DNA of 64,000 nucleotides from Bacillus sp. REN10 (lineage in GTDB: Bacteria; Bacillota; Bacilli; Bacillales; Domibacillaceae). The DNA is taken from the NCBI RefSeq assembly GCF_016820555.1, contig NZ_JADHDW010000001.1:558001-622000 (forward strand). Direction: 5' to 3'. The notes below the pieces were generated by a model. That model made no database searches. It was not told the origin of the DNA and saw only the letters and a program-made list of their open reading frames with translations. Positions 54,918 through 63,407 of the stretch are shown piece after piece. Both the position numbers and the translations under genes were made by a program. Each line of letters opens with the position of its first letter. The stretch's first letter is position 1.

Positions 54918-55424
54918 ATGAATGATACATTGGGAAACAAGCTACAGCAAAAATTACATTCGGTCTGCCTAACTCTAATAAAAATGGGAGCAAGTAAAGA
55001 AGATGCTGAAGATATTACGCAAGAAACAGTTATTCAGTTCCTTCAGTATATTGATGGGGTTGATATCGACTTTGCACAAGCGTGGCTATACCGAGTAGCA
55101 GTTAATAAATATTATGATTTGCTAAGGAAAAAGAAATCACATAAAAACTACATATTGGCCTTTGATATGAGCCAACTTTTTAATCATGACACACCAGAAC
55201 ATGTTTTGTTACGAAAAGAATTACAGAAAGATATCCAACGTGTTTTGAGACAAATGAAGCCAAAAGAGGCTGAACTACTCTTACTGAAATATAGTGCGAA
55301 TTTTTCTTTGAAGGACATTGCCATATTATTTCATACAACGGATAAAACAATTAAAACACAGCTAGCAAGAGCAAAACAAAAATTGGTGAAATTACTAGAG
55401 GAGGATATCCTTAATGAAGAATAA
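54918..55424 (+). CDS. ECF-family RNA polymerase sigma factor
   Basis: A 168-residue extracytoplasmic-function sigma factor. Region 2 (residues ~20-75) has DAEDITQETVIQFLQ and FAQAWLYRVAVNKYYDLLRKKK; region 4 (~110-165) ends ILFHTTDKTIKTQLARAKQKL, the helix-turn-helix for the -35. There is no region 1.1 or 3. It opens an operon with an anti-sigma factor and ABC exporter, similar in logic to B. subtilis sigY. The ATG follows AGGAGGAG. No ECF-type promoter could be found with confidence in the 200-nt AT-rich upstream gap. Confidence 0.9.
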   Translation: MNDTLGNKLQQKLHSVCLTLIKMGASKEDAEDITQETVIQFLQYIDGVDIDFAQAWLYRVAVNKYYDLLRKKKSHKNYILAFDMSQLFNHDTPEHVLLRKELQKDIQRVLRQMKPKEAELLLLKYSANFSLKDIAILFHTTDKTIKTQLARAKQKLVKLLEEDILNEE

Positions 55425-56343
55425 ATCAATATTTGAGCAAGATGATGCATTTTCAGATTTAGTGAAAAAGGCCAAACGTAAATCGATTAAGCGAAACATT
55501 ATCATCTCCTTGCTTGTAACCATTAGTACATTAGTTTTTTTATGGATACTTTTGTATATCGGGCAATATTTTATGTATGAAAGAATGTATGAAGATACAG
55601 AAGAAACAAATGATGGTTATCGTATGTATGGTGCAAATGTATATCCTAGCGGGGCATCATACGATTATTTTTTCGTTGTAGGCCGCTCAAATGCCTCAGC
55701 ATACAAAGAAGTTAATGGTCACTTGATTAATTGGGATTCGAGAAGCAGTTTTCATACGATTTTAGGAACAAAAGCTACCGTAAATACATCATCTTTTATC
55801 GATGAGAATGATAGTACCTATAAAAATGATTATAAGATGGTAAAATTTCATTTGCCTAATAAAGAAACGGTTCATGACGACTTGAGCTATTTAAAAACTT
55901 TACCTGGTTTTTATAGTGTAGAAATTGCTTTGTCTTTTCATAAAGAAATACCATTAAGGGACGTTGAACAAGCCTTTCCGACAGCCAGCTGGGTCTGGTT
56001 GTTGCAAGACCATCTATATGAAGATTCAGCTTCAACGGATCAAGCCAACTCTTTATCTGTTAAACAAGATTTTAGTGAGGTTGATGGAGATCAAGCACTT
56101 GGATTTCCTGTTGAACCCAACACACTATTTAAAGAAGGCGCTACACAATATACCACATTTCTTAAGGAAAAATCAGAGGATTTAGTAGATGCAAAAGACG
56201 TATCGCAGATGTTGAAACAGTATGATCCTGATCAAATTCCGATAGCAGGTGTTATTTTAACAGGAACTGTAGATGAAGTTTTACCTTATACCACTAAACC
56301 ATCTGTAAGAGTTGTGCGCACAGGAGTGATTATTCCGTACTAG
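55414..56343 (+). CDS. Membrane anti-sigma factor with sigma-regulator N and C domains
   Basis: A 309-residue single-pass protein. The first ~30 residues (FEQDDAFSDLVKKAKRKSIK) and the following membrane helix match the sigma factor regulator N-terminal family; the external part, ending near IPIAGVILTGTVDEVLPY, fits the partner C-terminal family. Such proteins hold an ECF sigma at the membrane until an envelope signal comes. It overlaps the sigma gene by 11 bases and has GAGGAGG within it, so the pair is made together. The signal is unknown. Confidence 0.83.
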   Translation: MKNKSIFEQDDAFSDLVKKAKRKSIKRNIIISLLVTISTLVFLWILLYIGQYFMYERMYEDTEETNDGYRMYGANVYPSGASYDYFFVVGRSNASAYKEVNGHLINWDSRSSFHTILGTKATVNTSSFIDENDSTYKNDYKMVKFHLPNKETVHDDLSYLKTLPGFYSVEIALSFHKEIPLRDVEQAFPTASWVWLLQDHLYEDSASTDQANSLSVKQDFSEVDGDQALGFPVEPNTLFKEGATQYTTFLKEKSEDLVDAKDVSQMLKQYDPDQIPIAGVILTGTVDEVLPYTTKPSVRVVRTGVIIPY

Positions 56344-56348
56344 AAGTA

Positions 56349-58367
56349 ATGTTAGTAAAAAACATATTGATTGTAATAGAATGGGTGAATAAATTGCGAT
56401 GGAAATATCTTTTTCTCTTCTATATCAAACAAATAGCTAAAAGTAAGCTGTACATTGGAGCAAGTGTACTATTCTTCCTTCTGTTAATCAGTCGACTAAT
56501 CTTGTTCTTCTCCAATCCATATGACATGGAGCAATATGGGCAACTTCCGAGTGAGGTAGCGATGATTGTCCAAATGGTATCGATTTTTTATATGATTTTT
56601 TTCTACCGTATCCATTCAAATGAACTACTTTATGGGATTCAGTCTTTCTTTGTAGATGGTTATCGAATTATGCTAGAGAAAATCTGTGCAATGTTTGTGG
56701 CGCATTTTATGTATCAGGGAATGATGTTAGTCGTTACATATACCATTTATACGGGGATTTATTTCAGTGTTGGTATAGAGCCTTCTAGCTTTTATTTGTC
56801 TTTGCTTCGTTTTTTGGTCATTTATATGTTCACCCCATTGATGTTAAGTATGTTGTATGGCTTGGTTGTAGCAATGATCTTTGGCACAAAAAAGAGTAGC
56901 TTTATTGTTATTTTATTGATGTGGATTGTGACTGGAAGTATGAGCACAGAATTATTTTTTGATTTCTTTCATACTGTTCATGCGGGTGAATGGCAGTCTT
57001 TACTTTTCATCGGAATGAATACGGTACAGCATGTATATAACTCCTATATTGGCTTCGATGTGCATTGGGGAAATGAATTAAAGCTGATCACATGGTTTCT
57101 GATTCTCACGGGAATGATTTTAATTCTGTCACTTCGTTGGACACGCAGAAAGAGGGAGCGAAGCCTTGTCATCAAAGTGCTGTTGGGGGTGTTATGTCTT
57201 TCTATGGTTACAACCTATGGAGTGGTTGAACTAAGTACAAAGGCTTTTAGTAGAGCAGATGATTCTACTGAAACAGACTACTATATAAATGTAAATGAAG
57301 CTGAAGCAGACTTGCGTTATGAGATTGAATCGTATTCGATTTCATTGGAAGGAAAAAAAGCAACTGTACAGGTGAAATTTTCTGAGATGAACACTCTTGA
57401 GCCAAGCTTTCAACTATATCATGCCTACCCAGTCAAGTCGATTCAAGCCGGTAGTGAAAAGATCAACTTTGAGCGTGATGGAGATATTCTTACGGTCCAT
57501 CTGCCCATGAATCAGCCATCCCTGACTTTTCATTACGAAATAGTTGACTCGAGCTTTATCCCACATACTAATAATAGGATCGTACTTCTTGCAGATAAAG
57601 CTTGGTATCCCAAAAAGAGAGACTCACACATGTACGAGATAAATAAAGACATAGGAGAGATCGAGTTGAGTGAACGCTTCTCACCTGAAGAAAGTTATTT
57701 CTTTACGGTGAAGACAGAAGAAGTGCTATTCAGCAATTTGCCGAGGCATGGAGAGGTGTACAGCGGTGAGGCACAAGCTGTTACTCTTATAAAGGGGCAG
57801 GGGAATCGGCTAACATATGGCGATTACCAGATTGCGTATCCCGCAGACTGGCCCGAAATGAAAAAGAGAGTGCCAAAGGTGTTGTCACAATTAGAAAAGA
57901 CGGTGCATGAAGTGCAGCAACTTGCTCCTACAACGATCCAATCATTACCTACATCTATTGTGTTTTCCAACTATGGACTGTCTTCCTTAGTGACGAAAGA
58001 TCACCTTGTATATAACACAAATTATGGAGATGCGGTGGACTCATACGAGACGACCAAGGATTTCCAAGAAAATATGTTAAAGCTTGCCGTACAAAGAAAG
58101 GGTTCATACAAATTGTATAGAGAGTGGACAAATCTTTCCAGTCAATTTATTCGGCAAAAAAAGGACTGGAAAATTGAATCCAAAGAAAGAAGTGTTGAAT
58201 CATTTTCTTTGCCGAAAGAAGAACAAGAATCAATCGAATTCATCTACCATCACTTTTATCAATTAAATCATGCTCAACAACAGCAGTTTCTGCGAGAATG
58301 GTATCAGAAAATGGACGAGAAGTGGACATGGGATCAGGTGCTGGATTTAGTAAAGGAGCGAAGATAG
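56349..58367 (+). CDS. Large ABC-2-type permease with extracytoplasmic M1-peptidase-like domain
   Basis: A 672-residue protein. Residues ~20-300 hold six to seven membrane helices of ABC-2 permease type. The rest (~310-672) is a soluble domain: FQLYHAYPVKSIQAGSEKINFERDGDILTVHLP and the following beta strands resemble the N-terminal sandwich of M1 aminopeptidases, and LPTSIVFSNYGL the catalytic-domain start. The HExxH-x18-E zinc motif expected after it is absent, so catalysis is unlikely. ATG 56349 has a weak ribosome site; TTG 56394 after GGGTGA is an alternative. It overlaps the transporter unit closely. Confidence 0.7.
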   Translation: MLVKNILIVIEWVNKLRWKYLFLFYIKQIAKSKLYIGASVLFFLLLISRLILFFSNPYDMEQYGQLPSEVAMIVQMVSIFYMIFFYRIHSNELLYGIQSFFVDGYRIMLEKICAMFVAHFMYQGMMLVVTYTIYTGIYFSVGIEPSSFYLSLLRFLVIYMFTPLMLSMLYGLVVAMIFGTKKSSFIVILLMWIVTGSMSTELFFDFFHTVHAGEWQSLLFIGMNTVQHVYNSYIGFDVHWGNELKLITWFLILTGMILILSLRWTRRKRERSLVIKVLLGVLCLSMVTTYGVVELSTKAFSRADDSTETDYYINVNEAEADLRYEIESYSISLEGKKATVQVKFSEMNTLEPSFQLYHAYPVKSIQAGSEKINFERDGDILTVHLPMNQPSLTFHYEIVDSSFIPHTNNRIVLLADKAWYPKKRDSHMYEINKDIGEIELSERFSPEESYFFTVKTEEVLFSNLPRHGEVYSGEAQAVTLIKGQGNRLTYGDYQIAYPADWPEMKKRVPKVLSQLEKTVHEVQQLAPTTIQSLPTSIVFSNYGLSSLVTKDHLVYNTNYGDAVDSYETTKDFQENMLKLAVQRKGSYKLYREWTNLSSQFIRQKKDWKIESKERSVESFSLPKEEQESIEFIYHHFYQLNHAQQQQFLREWYQKMDEKWTWDQVLDLVKERR

Positions 58368-58368
58368 A

Positions 58369-59235
58369 TTGGAAATTCACGTTCAAGAATTGACAAAGAT
58401 CATCAAAAAGCAACGAATATTATCTAATGTCACCCTTTCTTTCTCTGGAATTTATGGGCTGTTAGGACCCAATGGTGCTGGTAAAACGACATTAATGAAA
58501 ATATTGGCGAGTTTGACTGAGTTTAATACAGGAAGTGTAGAGATTGACGGGGAATTAATAAGTACCTCTACTTATGTTAAGCGAACAGCTCATATTGGGT
58601 ATTTACCTCAAGATTTTATGATTTATCCTGAGCTCAAGATGTATGAAGTACTCGAACATATCGCTATTCTGCAAGGAAACAAGTCGTCCGCGTCGTATGG
58701 TACTCAAATTAAAGAAGTCGTAGAACAGGTTAATTTATCTGATCACTTATATAAAAAAATGCACGAATTATCTGGTGGAATGCGCCGGCGTGTAGGCATC
58801 GCACAACTTTTATTACGCAAGCCATCTATCCTACTTTTTGACGAACCAACGGCTGGGTTGGATATTGAAGAGCGTATACGTTTTCGCAATCTTTTGAAGC
58901 AGCTAGGAAAGCGACACACGGTCATTATTTCCTCTCATATTGTTGAAGATATTGAATTTCTTTGCACGAAAATCGGCGTTATCAAAAATGGAGAGGTGTT
59001 ATTTGAAGGAAGTCCAGAAGAACTAAAACACAAAGCCGCTCACTGTACGTATGAAATGAACATTCCACTCGAAGATTTAGATGAAGTTATTGCGACAAAA
59101 GAAGTTGTCCAGATGAATGAAGAACCCTCCCACATTGTGGTGCGTGTACTATCAGGTGAGCCAATCGGTCAGTCTGTCAGTCCACGCTTAATGGATGGGT
59201 ACCTGGCACTTCTAAAAGAGGCGATCCATGAATAA
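58369..59235 (+). CDS. ABC transporter ATP-binding protein
   Basis: A 288-residue ATPase driving the two neighbouring permeases. Walker A GPNGAGKTTLMK is near residue 36, the signature LSGGMRRRVGIAQLLL near 130, Walker B ILLFDEPTAGLD next, and the switch His in SSHIVEDIEFLC. A ~70-residue C-terminal extension follows, as in exporters of the YxlF/BcrA group. TTG 58369 is ten bases after AAAGGAG; the upstream permease stop is one base away, and the downstream permease overlaps by eight bases. Confidence 0.93.
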   Translation: MEIHVQELTKIIKKQRILSNVTLSFSGIYGLLGPNGAGKTTLMKILASLTEFNTGSVEIDGELISTSTYVKRTAHIGYLPQDFMIYPELKMYEVLEHIAILQGNKSSASYGTQIKEVVEQVNLSDHLYKKMHELSGGMRRRVGIAQLLLRKPSILLFDEPTAGLDIEERIRFRNLLKQLGKRHTVIISSHIVEDIEFLCTKIGVIKNGEVLFEGSPEELKHKAAHCTYEMNIPLEDLDEVIATKEVVQMNEEPSHIVVRVLSGEPIGQSVSPRLMDGYLALLKEAIHE

Positions 59236-59854
59236 GCTCATTCATTTGTTTACATTCGATATTAAATTACTTCGGTATTTATACAGTTTTCCATTTGTGG
59301 CTTATGCTCTATGTATCTTGTTAATGTTAACAGTTGGAGCACGATCCGATTCTCCGTTTACATCATACATTTTTGTACAGGGTATTGCCGTGCCGATGGC
59401 TGGATTACATTTAGTTTTCCTTTACAACAGTTTGTATGAGGAAGGAGCAAGAGAGACGTTACTCGTTTATTACCGTAAAGTGCTAATCGTTGATATGATT
59501 CGCTATGCTCTTTTACATGGGGCCTTCATCTTGGCGCTTGTAGGCTTAACGATTTGGATGAATGGGACAGATTTCTTTACTAGTACTATCATTGTCCACC
59601 TAGTTATGCTGTTTATCTTCTATCACATGATAGGGCTCGCCGTTTTGAGCACTACAAATAGTTTAGATATTACCTTAGCCATCGTGGCAACATATACCTT
59701 TATGGAAGTAGCGACGCAAGGTACTTTTATGCCATGGCCACACTTATTTTTATTTGTGGAACCCATTGATGATATTTGGCTACGGCTTACCTTTTTATCA
59801 TTAGGAATAGGCACTTTATTATCAGCAATTCAATTATGGCGAAAGTTTAAATAG
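59228..59854 (+). CDS. ABC-2-type permease, small subunit
   Basis: A 208-residue membrane protein with six hydrophobic helices (FPFVAYALCILLMLTVGA, GLHLVFLYNSLYEEGARETLL, LFIFYHMIGLAVLST and others). It completes the transporter with the ATPase and the large permease. Motifs of a particular substrate class are not visible. Overlap with the ATPase gene implies equal production. The operon sigma-anti-sigma-permease-ATPase-permease suggests an envelope-stress-induced exporter, perhaps for self-protection against antimicrobial peptides; that role is inference. Confidence 0.83.
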   Translation: MNKLIHLFTFDIKLLRYLYSFPFVAYALCILLMLTVGARSDSPFTSYIFVQGIAVPMAGLHLVFLYNSLYEEGARETLLVYYRKVLIVDMIRYALLHGAFILALVGLTIWMNGTDFFTSTIIVHLVMLFIFYHMIGLAVLSTTNSLDITLAIVATYTFMEVATQGTFMPWPHLFLFVEPIDDIWLRLTFLSLGIGTLLSAIQLWRKFK

Positions 59855-59925
59855 GAGCCTGAAAAAGATAAGAGATAAATTATAGAGATATGGAAAGAAT
59901 GGATTGGTTGAATGGAGAATCAAAA

Positions 59926-60393
59926 ATGAAGATAAAGCATCTAAATTTATATTCAGCACTTGGAGCGACTATAGTATTTGCCTTAATCTATTCAGAACTT
60001 TTTTTGTTAGGAGGTTTTCATCCCTACTCCGACCCAAGTATTGTTCCGTATTTATTAACTACGTTCTTAATTATTTCTCTAGTCACTTCTTTATGTCTAA
60101 TAGCTTATTTATTTGAAATATTTTTATTGAAAAACAAAAAACAATTAAGCGCTATTTTTTATTTTTTCATTGGGATACTTAGCGGTGGAACTGTTTCTCT
60201 AGTGTATATCAACTATGAGTTTTTCTATTTTTTTATAATTCTTACCACTTTAACTACAGCTGGCTCAATGATGTTTTATTTTATTAAAAGATCATTGAAC
60301 TCTGTGATTCTGCAAAAAGTATTGGCTATTTCTCCATTAGTAGTGATCTCTTTAGTGTATTTGTTAAGTAAATTTCTTTATGCTATAAATTAG
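59926..60393 (+). CDS. Small polytopic membrane protein, unknown
   Basis: A 155-residue protein with four to five membrane helices (SALGATIVFALIYSELFLLGG; LTTFLIISLVTSLCLIAYLF; FYFFIGILSGGTVSLVYI; VLAISPLVVISLVYLLSKF). ATG 59926 follows AATGGAGA; the frame is open to 59890. Base composition is AT-rich. It follows the exporter operon by 72 nt and may be a distal member of it, or an accessory immunity-like membrane protein. No family is recognised. Confidence 0.65.
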   Translation: MKIKHLNLYSALGATIVFALIYSELFLLGGFHPYSDPSIVPYLLTTFLIISLVTSLCLIAYLFEIFLLKNKKQLSAIFYFFIGILSGGTVSLVYINYEFFYFFIILTTLTTAGSMMFYFIKRSLNSVILQKVLAISPLVVISLVYLLSKFLYAIN

Positions 60394-60419
60394 AATGCTT
60401 CATAGAAAATGGTGATGTA

Positions 60420-60788
60420 ATGAATCCTGAGGGTAAAATGAGAAAAATAGAAGAGTGGCAAGCAGCTGACAAGACCGATCAAGTGCTTAGTGAAATTTTA
60501 TTATATACGGATGACAAAGATTTTAGAGTAAAGCTTTCAGCAGTAGAAGCATTATCTGCTTTTAATTGTTACCCAAAAGCAAAGAATAAACTCATTCAAT
60601 TAACAAATAGCTTCTCAAGTGAAGAGCGCATGTATGCACTCGAACAATTAGGGGAGTTTTCAGGAGAGGATGTAGGAGAGGCCGTACTTTCTAAATTGCA
60701 AGATCCTGATAGCTTAGTTCGGATTTCTGCTGTAGAAGTATTAGGTGTGATTGAATATAAAAAGGCGATTCCAGCTCTTTGTCATTGA
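60420..60788 (+). CDS. HEAT-repeat protein, probably 3' truncated
   Basis: A 122-residue protein of two to three HEAT-like helical repeats: LLYTDDKDFRVKLSAVEALSAF and LQDPDSLVRISAVEVLGVIEYKKAIPAL are the clearest. It stops right at the end of a repeat (PALCH) where the pattern would continue, which suggests a truncated form of a longer protein. It starts 27 nt after the membrane protein gene. HEAT repeats bind proteins; some polymorphic-toxin immunity proteins have this fold, but no direct evidence ties it to one. Confidence 0.65.
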   Translation: MNPEGKMRKIEEWQAADKTDQVLSEILLYTDDKDFRVKLSAVEALSAFNCYPKAKNKLIQLTNSFSSEERMYALEQLGEFSGEDVGEAVLSKLQDPDSLVRISAVEVLGVIEYKKAIPALCH

Positions 60789-60829
60789 ATAACAGTAGAC
60801 GTATAAAAGAAACCATCTAATTTACGCAA

Positions 60830-60868
60830 AAGGTATCTATGGAAAAATCATTTTTGCATGGATACCTT
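60830..60868 (+). terminator. Terminator-like hairpin after the HEAT gene
   Basis: Arms AAGGTATC and GATACCTT, extended by ATG/CAT, around an AT-rich loop; only a weak T tail. Confidence 0.5.
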
Positions 60869-60922
60869 CAATTGTAAGTCCTCGTCAATAAAAAAGCATA
60901 TCAAACGAAAGGAGCATTATAT

Positions 60923-61429
60923 ATGCTATTTGAAAAATTACTACGTTTTCAAAAGAAAAATAGTGAAGCTGAGTCCCTTTCAACACTGTTATATAGAGAC
61001 CGATCAGATGATGAATGGGAGCAACAGAACTTTACAAAGGAAAATCTAGATTATTCTTTAGAAAGCTTATCTATCATAGACGAATACATTCATCGAATGG
61101 TCGGAACAGAGTTCTGTTCAAGACATTTAATTACCCTGTCTTCTCGTATTGGCATTTATGTTGGAGAAGTGATTCGTAAAGAGACCGGTTCATATTTTGA
61201 TTGGTATGAATATGATGATGTATTTATATTCTTGAATGAAGAAGAACTTAACTCCCATGAAAATTATTATGATATCGTTCAATTCCAGGAACTTTTATAT
61301 AATCGGAAAACACAGGTGTTATTATTGCCTTTATACTTAGTTTTTCAGTATCTTATCAAGGATTCTACCAGCTATCATTCGGTATACGAATATGGCGAGA
61401 AAATGATCCGGAAATATGGAAAAAAATAA
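60923..61429 (+). CDS. Hypothetical 168-residue protein in the accessory region
   Basis: ATG 60923 follows AAAGGAG. The protein is soluble and acidic in its middle (WYEYDDVFIFLNEEELNSHEN), with a helix containing RHLITLSSRIGIYVGEVIRKETG that looks like a DNA-mimic or immunity-type scaffold rather than an enzyme. A basic N-terminus (LLRFQKKNSEAE) and C-terminus (GEKMIRKYGKK) flank it. It is monocistronic in an AT-rich stretch between the HEAT gene and Rhs debris. A role as orphan immunity protein is plausible but unproven. Confidence 0.6.
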   Translation: MLFEKLLRFQKKNSEAESLSTLLYRDRSDDEWEQQNFTKENLDYSLESLSIIDEYIHRMVGTEFCSRHLITLSSRIGIYVGEVIRKETGSYFDWYEYDDVFIFLNEEELNSHENYYDIVQFQELLYNRKTQVLLLPLYLVFQYLIKDSTSYHSVYEYGEKMIRKYGKK

Positions 61430-61613
61430 GCTCTTTAAAAGGGTTTTTATTTTTTGTTTCAAAACTGAACACATCCTCTCGTTCATTTCATCACAATGAC
61501 CTAATCGAGATATGTCCATACATCTATACTACATCCACCTAGAACAAAAAAAGTCAGACATTATCACTATGAGCATCAGAAGAAAAAGAAGAAAAAATGA
61601 AAGGAGTTACTAA

Positions 61614-62027
61614 ATGATTACCCTAATGCAAGATAAGCATTGGAAAATAACTCTCGAAAATAGTAATGAGCAGTTTAGATTTAGAATTCATCACCTAGAT
61701 ATTGTTGAAATAAACACTACATTTATGACATTTGATAAAGAAATTCTTTTTATTGCTCAGACAGTATTAAAAAAAATTATTAAAGAACTTGATAAGAACA
61801 AAAACAAAAGTAAATATGATTCTCTTGAACTGTTAGGAGATGTTGATGGAGAATTTCTTGTAACGATAGATTTAAAGGAATACCATAATTTTGATTTGAA
61901 ATTTATCAACTATTCTTCAGAATTTGAATTAGAATTATTTGGACATGCAAGTGACTTTTTTTATTTGGGTAAAGCAATTGACTCAATTGTTCGCATTGTG
62001 AGTGATAAAAACACTTTAATCGAATGA
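61614..62027 (+). CDS. Hypothetical 137-residue protein, possible orphan immunity protein
   Basis: ATG 61614 follows GAAAGGAG. The protein is small, soluble, acidic and rich in beta strand (HWKITLENSNEQFRFRIHHLDIVEI; DGEFLVTIDLKEYHNFDLKF). No domain is recognised. It directly precedes the broken Rhs tip, has its own terminator, and is very AT-rich. Immunity genes of displaced toxin tips are commonly left in such places, so this may have protected against a tip now lost; that is inference from position. Confidence 0.6.
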   Translation: MITLMQDKHWKITLENSNEQFRFRIHHLDIVEINTTFMTFDKEILFIAQTVLKKIIKELDKNKNKSKYDSLELLGDVDGEFLVTIDLKEYHNFDLKFINYSSEFELELFGHASDFFYLGKAIDSIVRIVSDKNTLIE

Positions 62028-62033
62028 TACAGG

Positions 62034-62085
62034 AAGGACTTACTTTAATATTTATTATTGAAGTAGGTTCTTCTTTAATTTTTTA
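62034..62085 (+). terminator. Terminator after the 61.6 kb gene
   Basis: A 16-bp imperfect stem AAGGACTTACTTTAAT with ATTGAAGTAGGTTCTT, then CTTTAATTTTTT. Confidence 0.75.
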
Positions 62086-62687
62086 GAGTCTCAAACTATT
62101 TCTTCTGCCAGCAGAAGGGCATTTTCCTCACAACAGATCCAGAAGGTGGAGACACAGACGATCCGAAGACACAGAATGGTTACGCTTATGCAAATAACAA
62201 TCCTGTAATGATGGTTGATCCGGATGGTAATTGGGCTTGGATGGCTGTCGGAGGAGCACTAGGTGGATATAGTTCATACAAATGGGCTAAAAAGAAGAAA
62301 CTTAAAGGTTGGAAAAAATGGGGTGCTGTAGCAGGAGGAGCTGCCTTGGGGGCAGTAGGTGGCGGCAGTTGGAGAACTGCTCCAGTATCCAGACACTGGT
62401 ATAAAGGAACTTTTAAAACGGCAAAAGATTCTCTTAATTACCATCATGGCAAATACGTTATAAATAAAGGAAAGACTTACTCAAAACGACAGTATACAAA
62501 AATGGCAAAAAATTTTTACAAACAAAATAAAAGTCTTAGAGAAGAAGTAACTTTAAAGACTGGGAAAAAAGGATATAGAATCAAGAATGGCAAACAAGGT
62601 GGATTCTATACCAGAAACGATAAAATAGTATCATATTGGAATAATGGTTGGAAAAAAGTTAAAAAAATAAAAAATTGTGAACATTAA
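62083..62687 (+). pseudogene. Rhs/WapA C-terminal remnant with toxin tip
   Basis: The end of an Rhs core is read in one frame from ~62118: GIFLTTDPEGG, then KTQNGYAYANNNPVMMVDPDG, the standard close of the Rhs-associated core. The ~150-residue variable tip follows: a small-residue segment (GGALGGYSSYKWAKKK, AAGGAALGAVGGGS) and then a basic domain ending KGYRIKNGKQGGFYTR. Such tips are toxins, often RNases; this one is not assigned. Just upstream (62083-62106) lies LESQTISS-type Rhs sequence in another frame, so a deletion joined two Rhs parts. The tip lacks the ~2000-residue delivery portion. Confidence 0.8.
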
Positions 62688-62705
62688 GTAAAAAGAGGGG
62701 TTTAA

Positions 62706-63074
62706 ATGAAAAAAGATTTAAATGATAATCTAAAGAACAAATTAAAAGAAATTAATTTTCAAGTTGGGTTTCCGTATGAAGACCTTGAATTAATCCAAAA
62801 AAAATATGAGGAAAAAATTGGTTGTCCACAGGGTGAAAATAAGTTAATAGAAGACTTCAATGATTTTCTTATGGTTGTAGCCGGAAGTGCTGATTATATT
62901 CTTTCAGGAAAAAAAATCCCTAAGTATCAAAAAACACTTTTGGGAAAAGGGTTTTTTGAAAGATATCCTAACTATGCTTTTTTAGAAAAGGTGTTGGATA
63001 AGTATCCAGATTTCAGCGAGGAATTAAAAAGGCATGAATTAGCACGTGAAATATTAAATAGTCTGAAGGAATGA
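62706..63074 (+). CDS. Probable immunity protein to the adjacent Rhs tip
   Basis: A 122-residue, mostly helical protein 19 nt after the toxin tip with an AAAAAGAGGGG ribosome site. It is acidic in patches (NKLIEDFNDFLMV, LDKYPDFSEELKRHELARE), opposite to the basic tip, as expected for a tight inhibitor. Location immediately 3' of an Rhs tip is the usual place of the cognate immunity gene. Sequence family is not recognised. It appears intact even though the toxin gene is broken. Confidence 0.68.
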   Translation: MKKDLNDNLKNKLKEINFQVGFPYEDLELIQKKYEEKIGCPQGENKLIEDFNDFLMVVAGSADYILSGKKIPKYQKTLLGKGFFERYPNYAFLEKVLDKYPDFSEELKRHELAREILNSLKE

Positions 63075-63180
63075 ACATGCTATTCAATTATCCATCATCA
63101 AAATAAATACAATTAAATGTTCAGAAAAAATCTTCATTATTTTGCAAACAATGAACCTCACCCTAGAAGAAATTTAATTT

Positions 63181-63219
63181 TCAGACTGTTTAGATATTCT
63201 CGGCAGTCTTCTTTTTTTG
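63181..63219 (+). terminator. Terminator after the toxin-immunity unit
   Basis: Six-bp arms AGACTG/CAGTCT with a 15-nt loop, then TCTTTTTTT. The rest of the 63075-63407 gap shows no gene. Confidence 0.7.
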
Positions 63220-63407
63220 ATTATTAAAGAATATTTTCGCGATATAATCGTTTACTCCATTAAAATAGATCGTGTTGTTATGCCAAATCATTGTGATAGT
63301 TTCACATATTTATCAATTGCTGTTAACCAGAGTGTCAGAAAAATATTTTTTCACCCTTATAAGGAACCCTGCCGCATGCCCATCGAGCTAAGGATCTAAA
63401 TGGCTAA

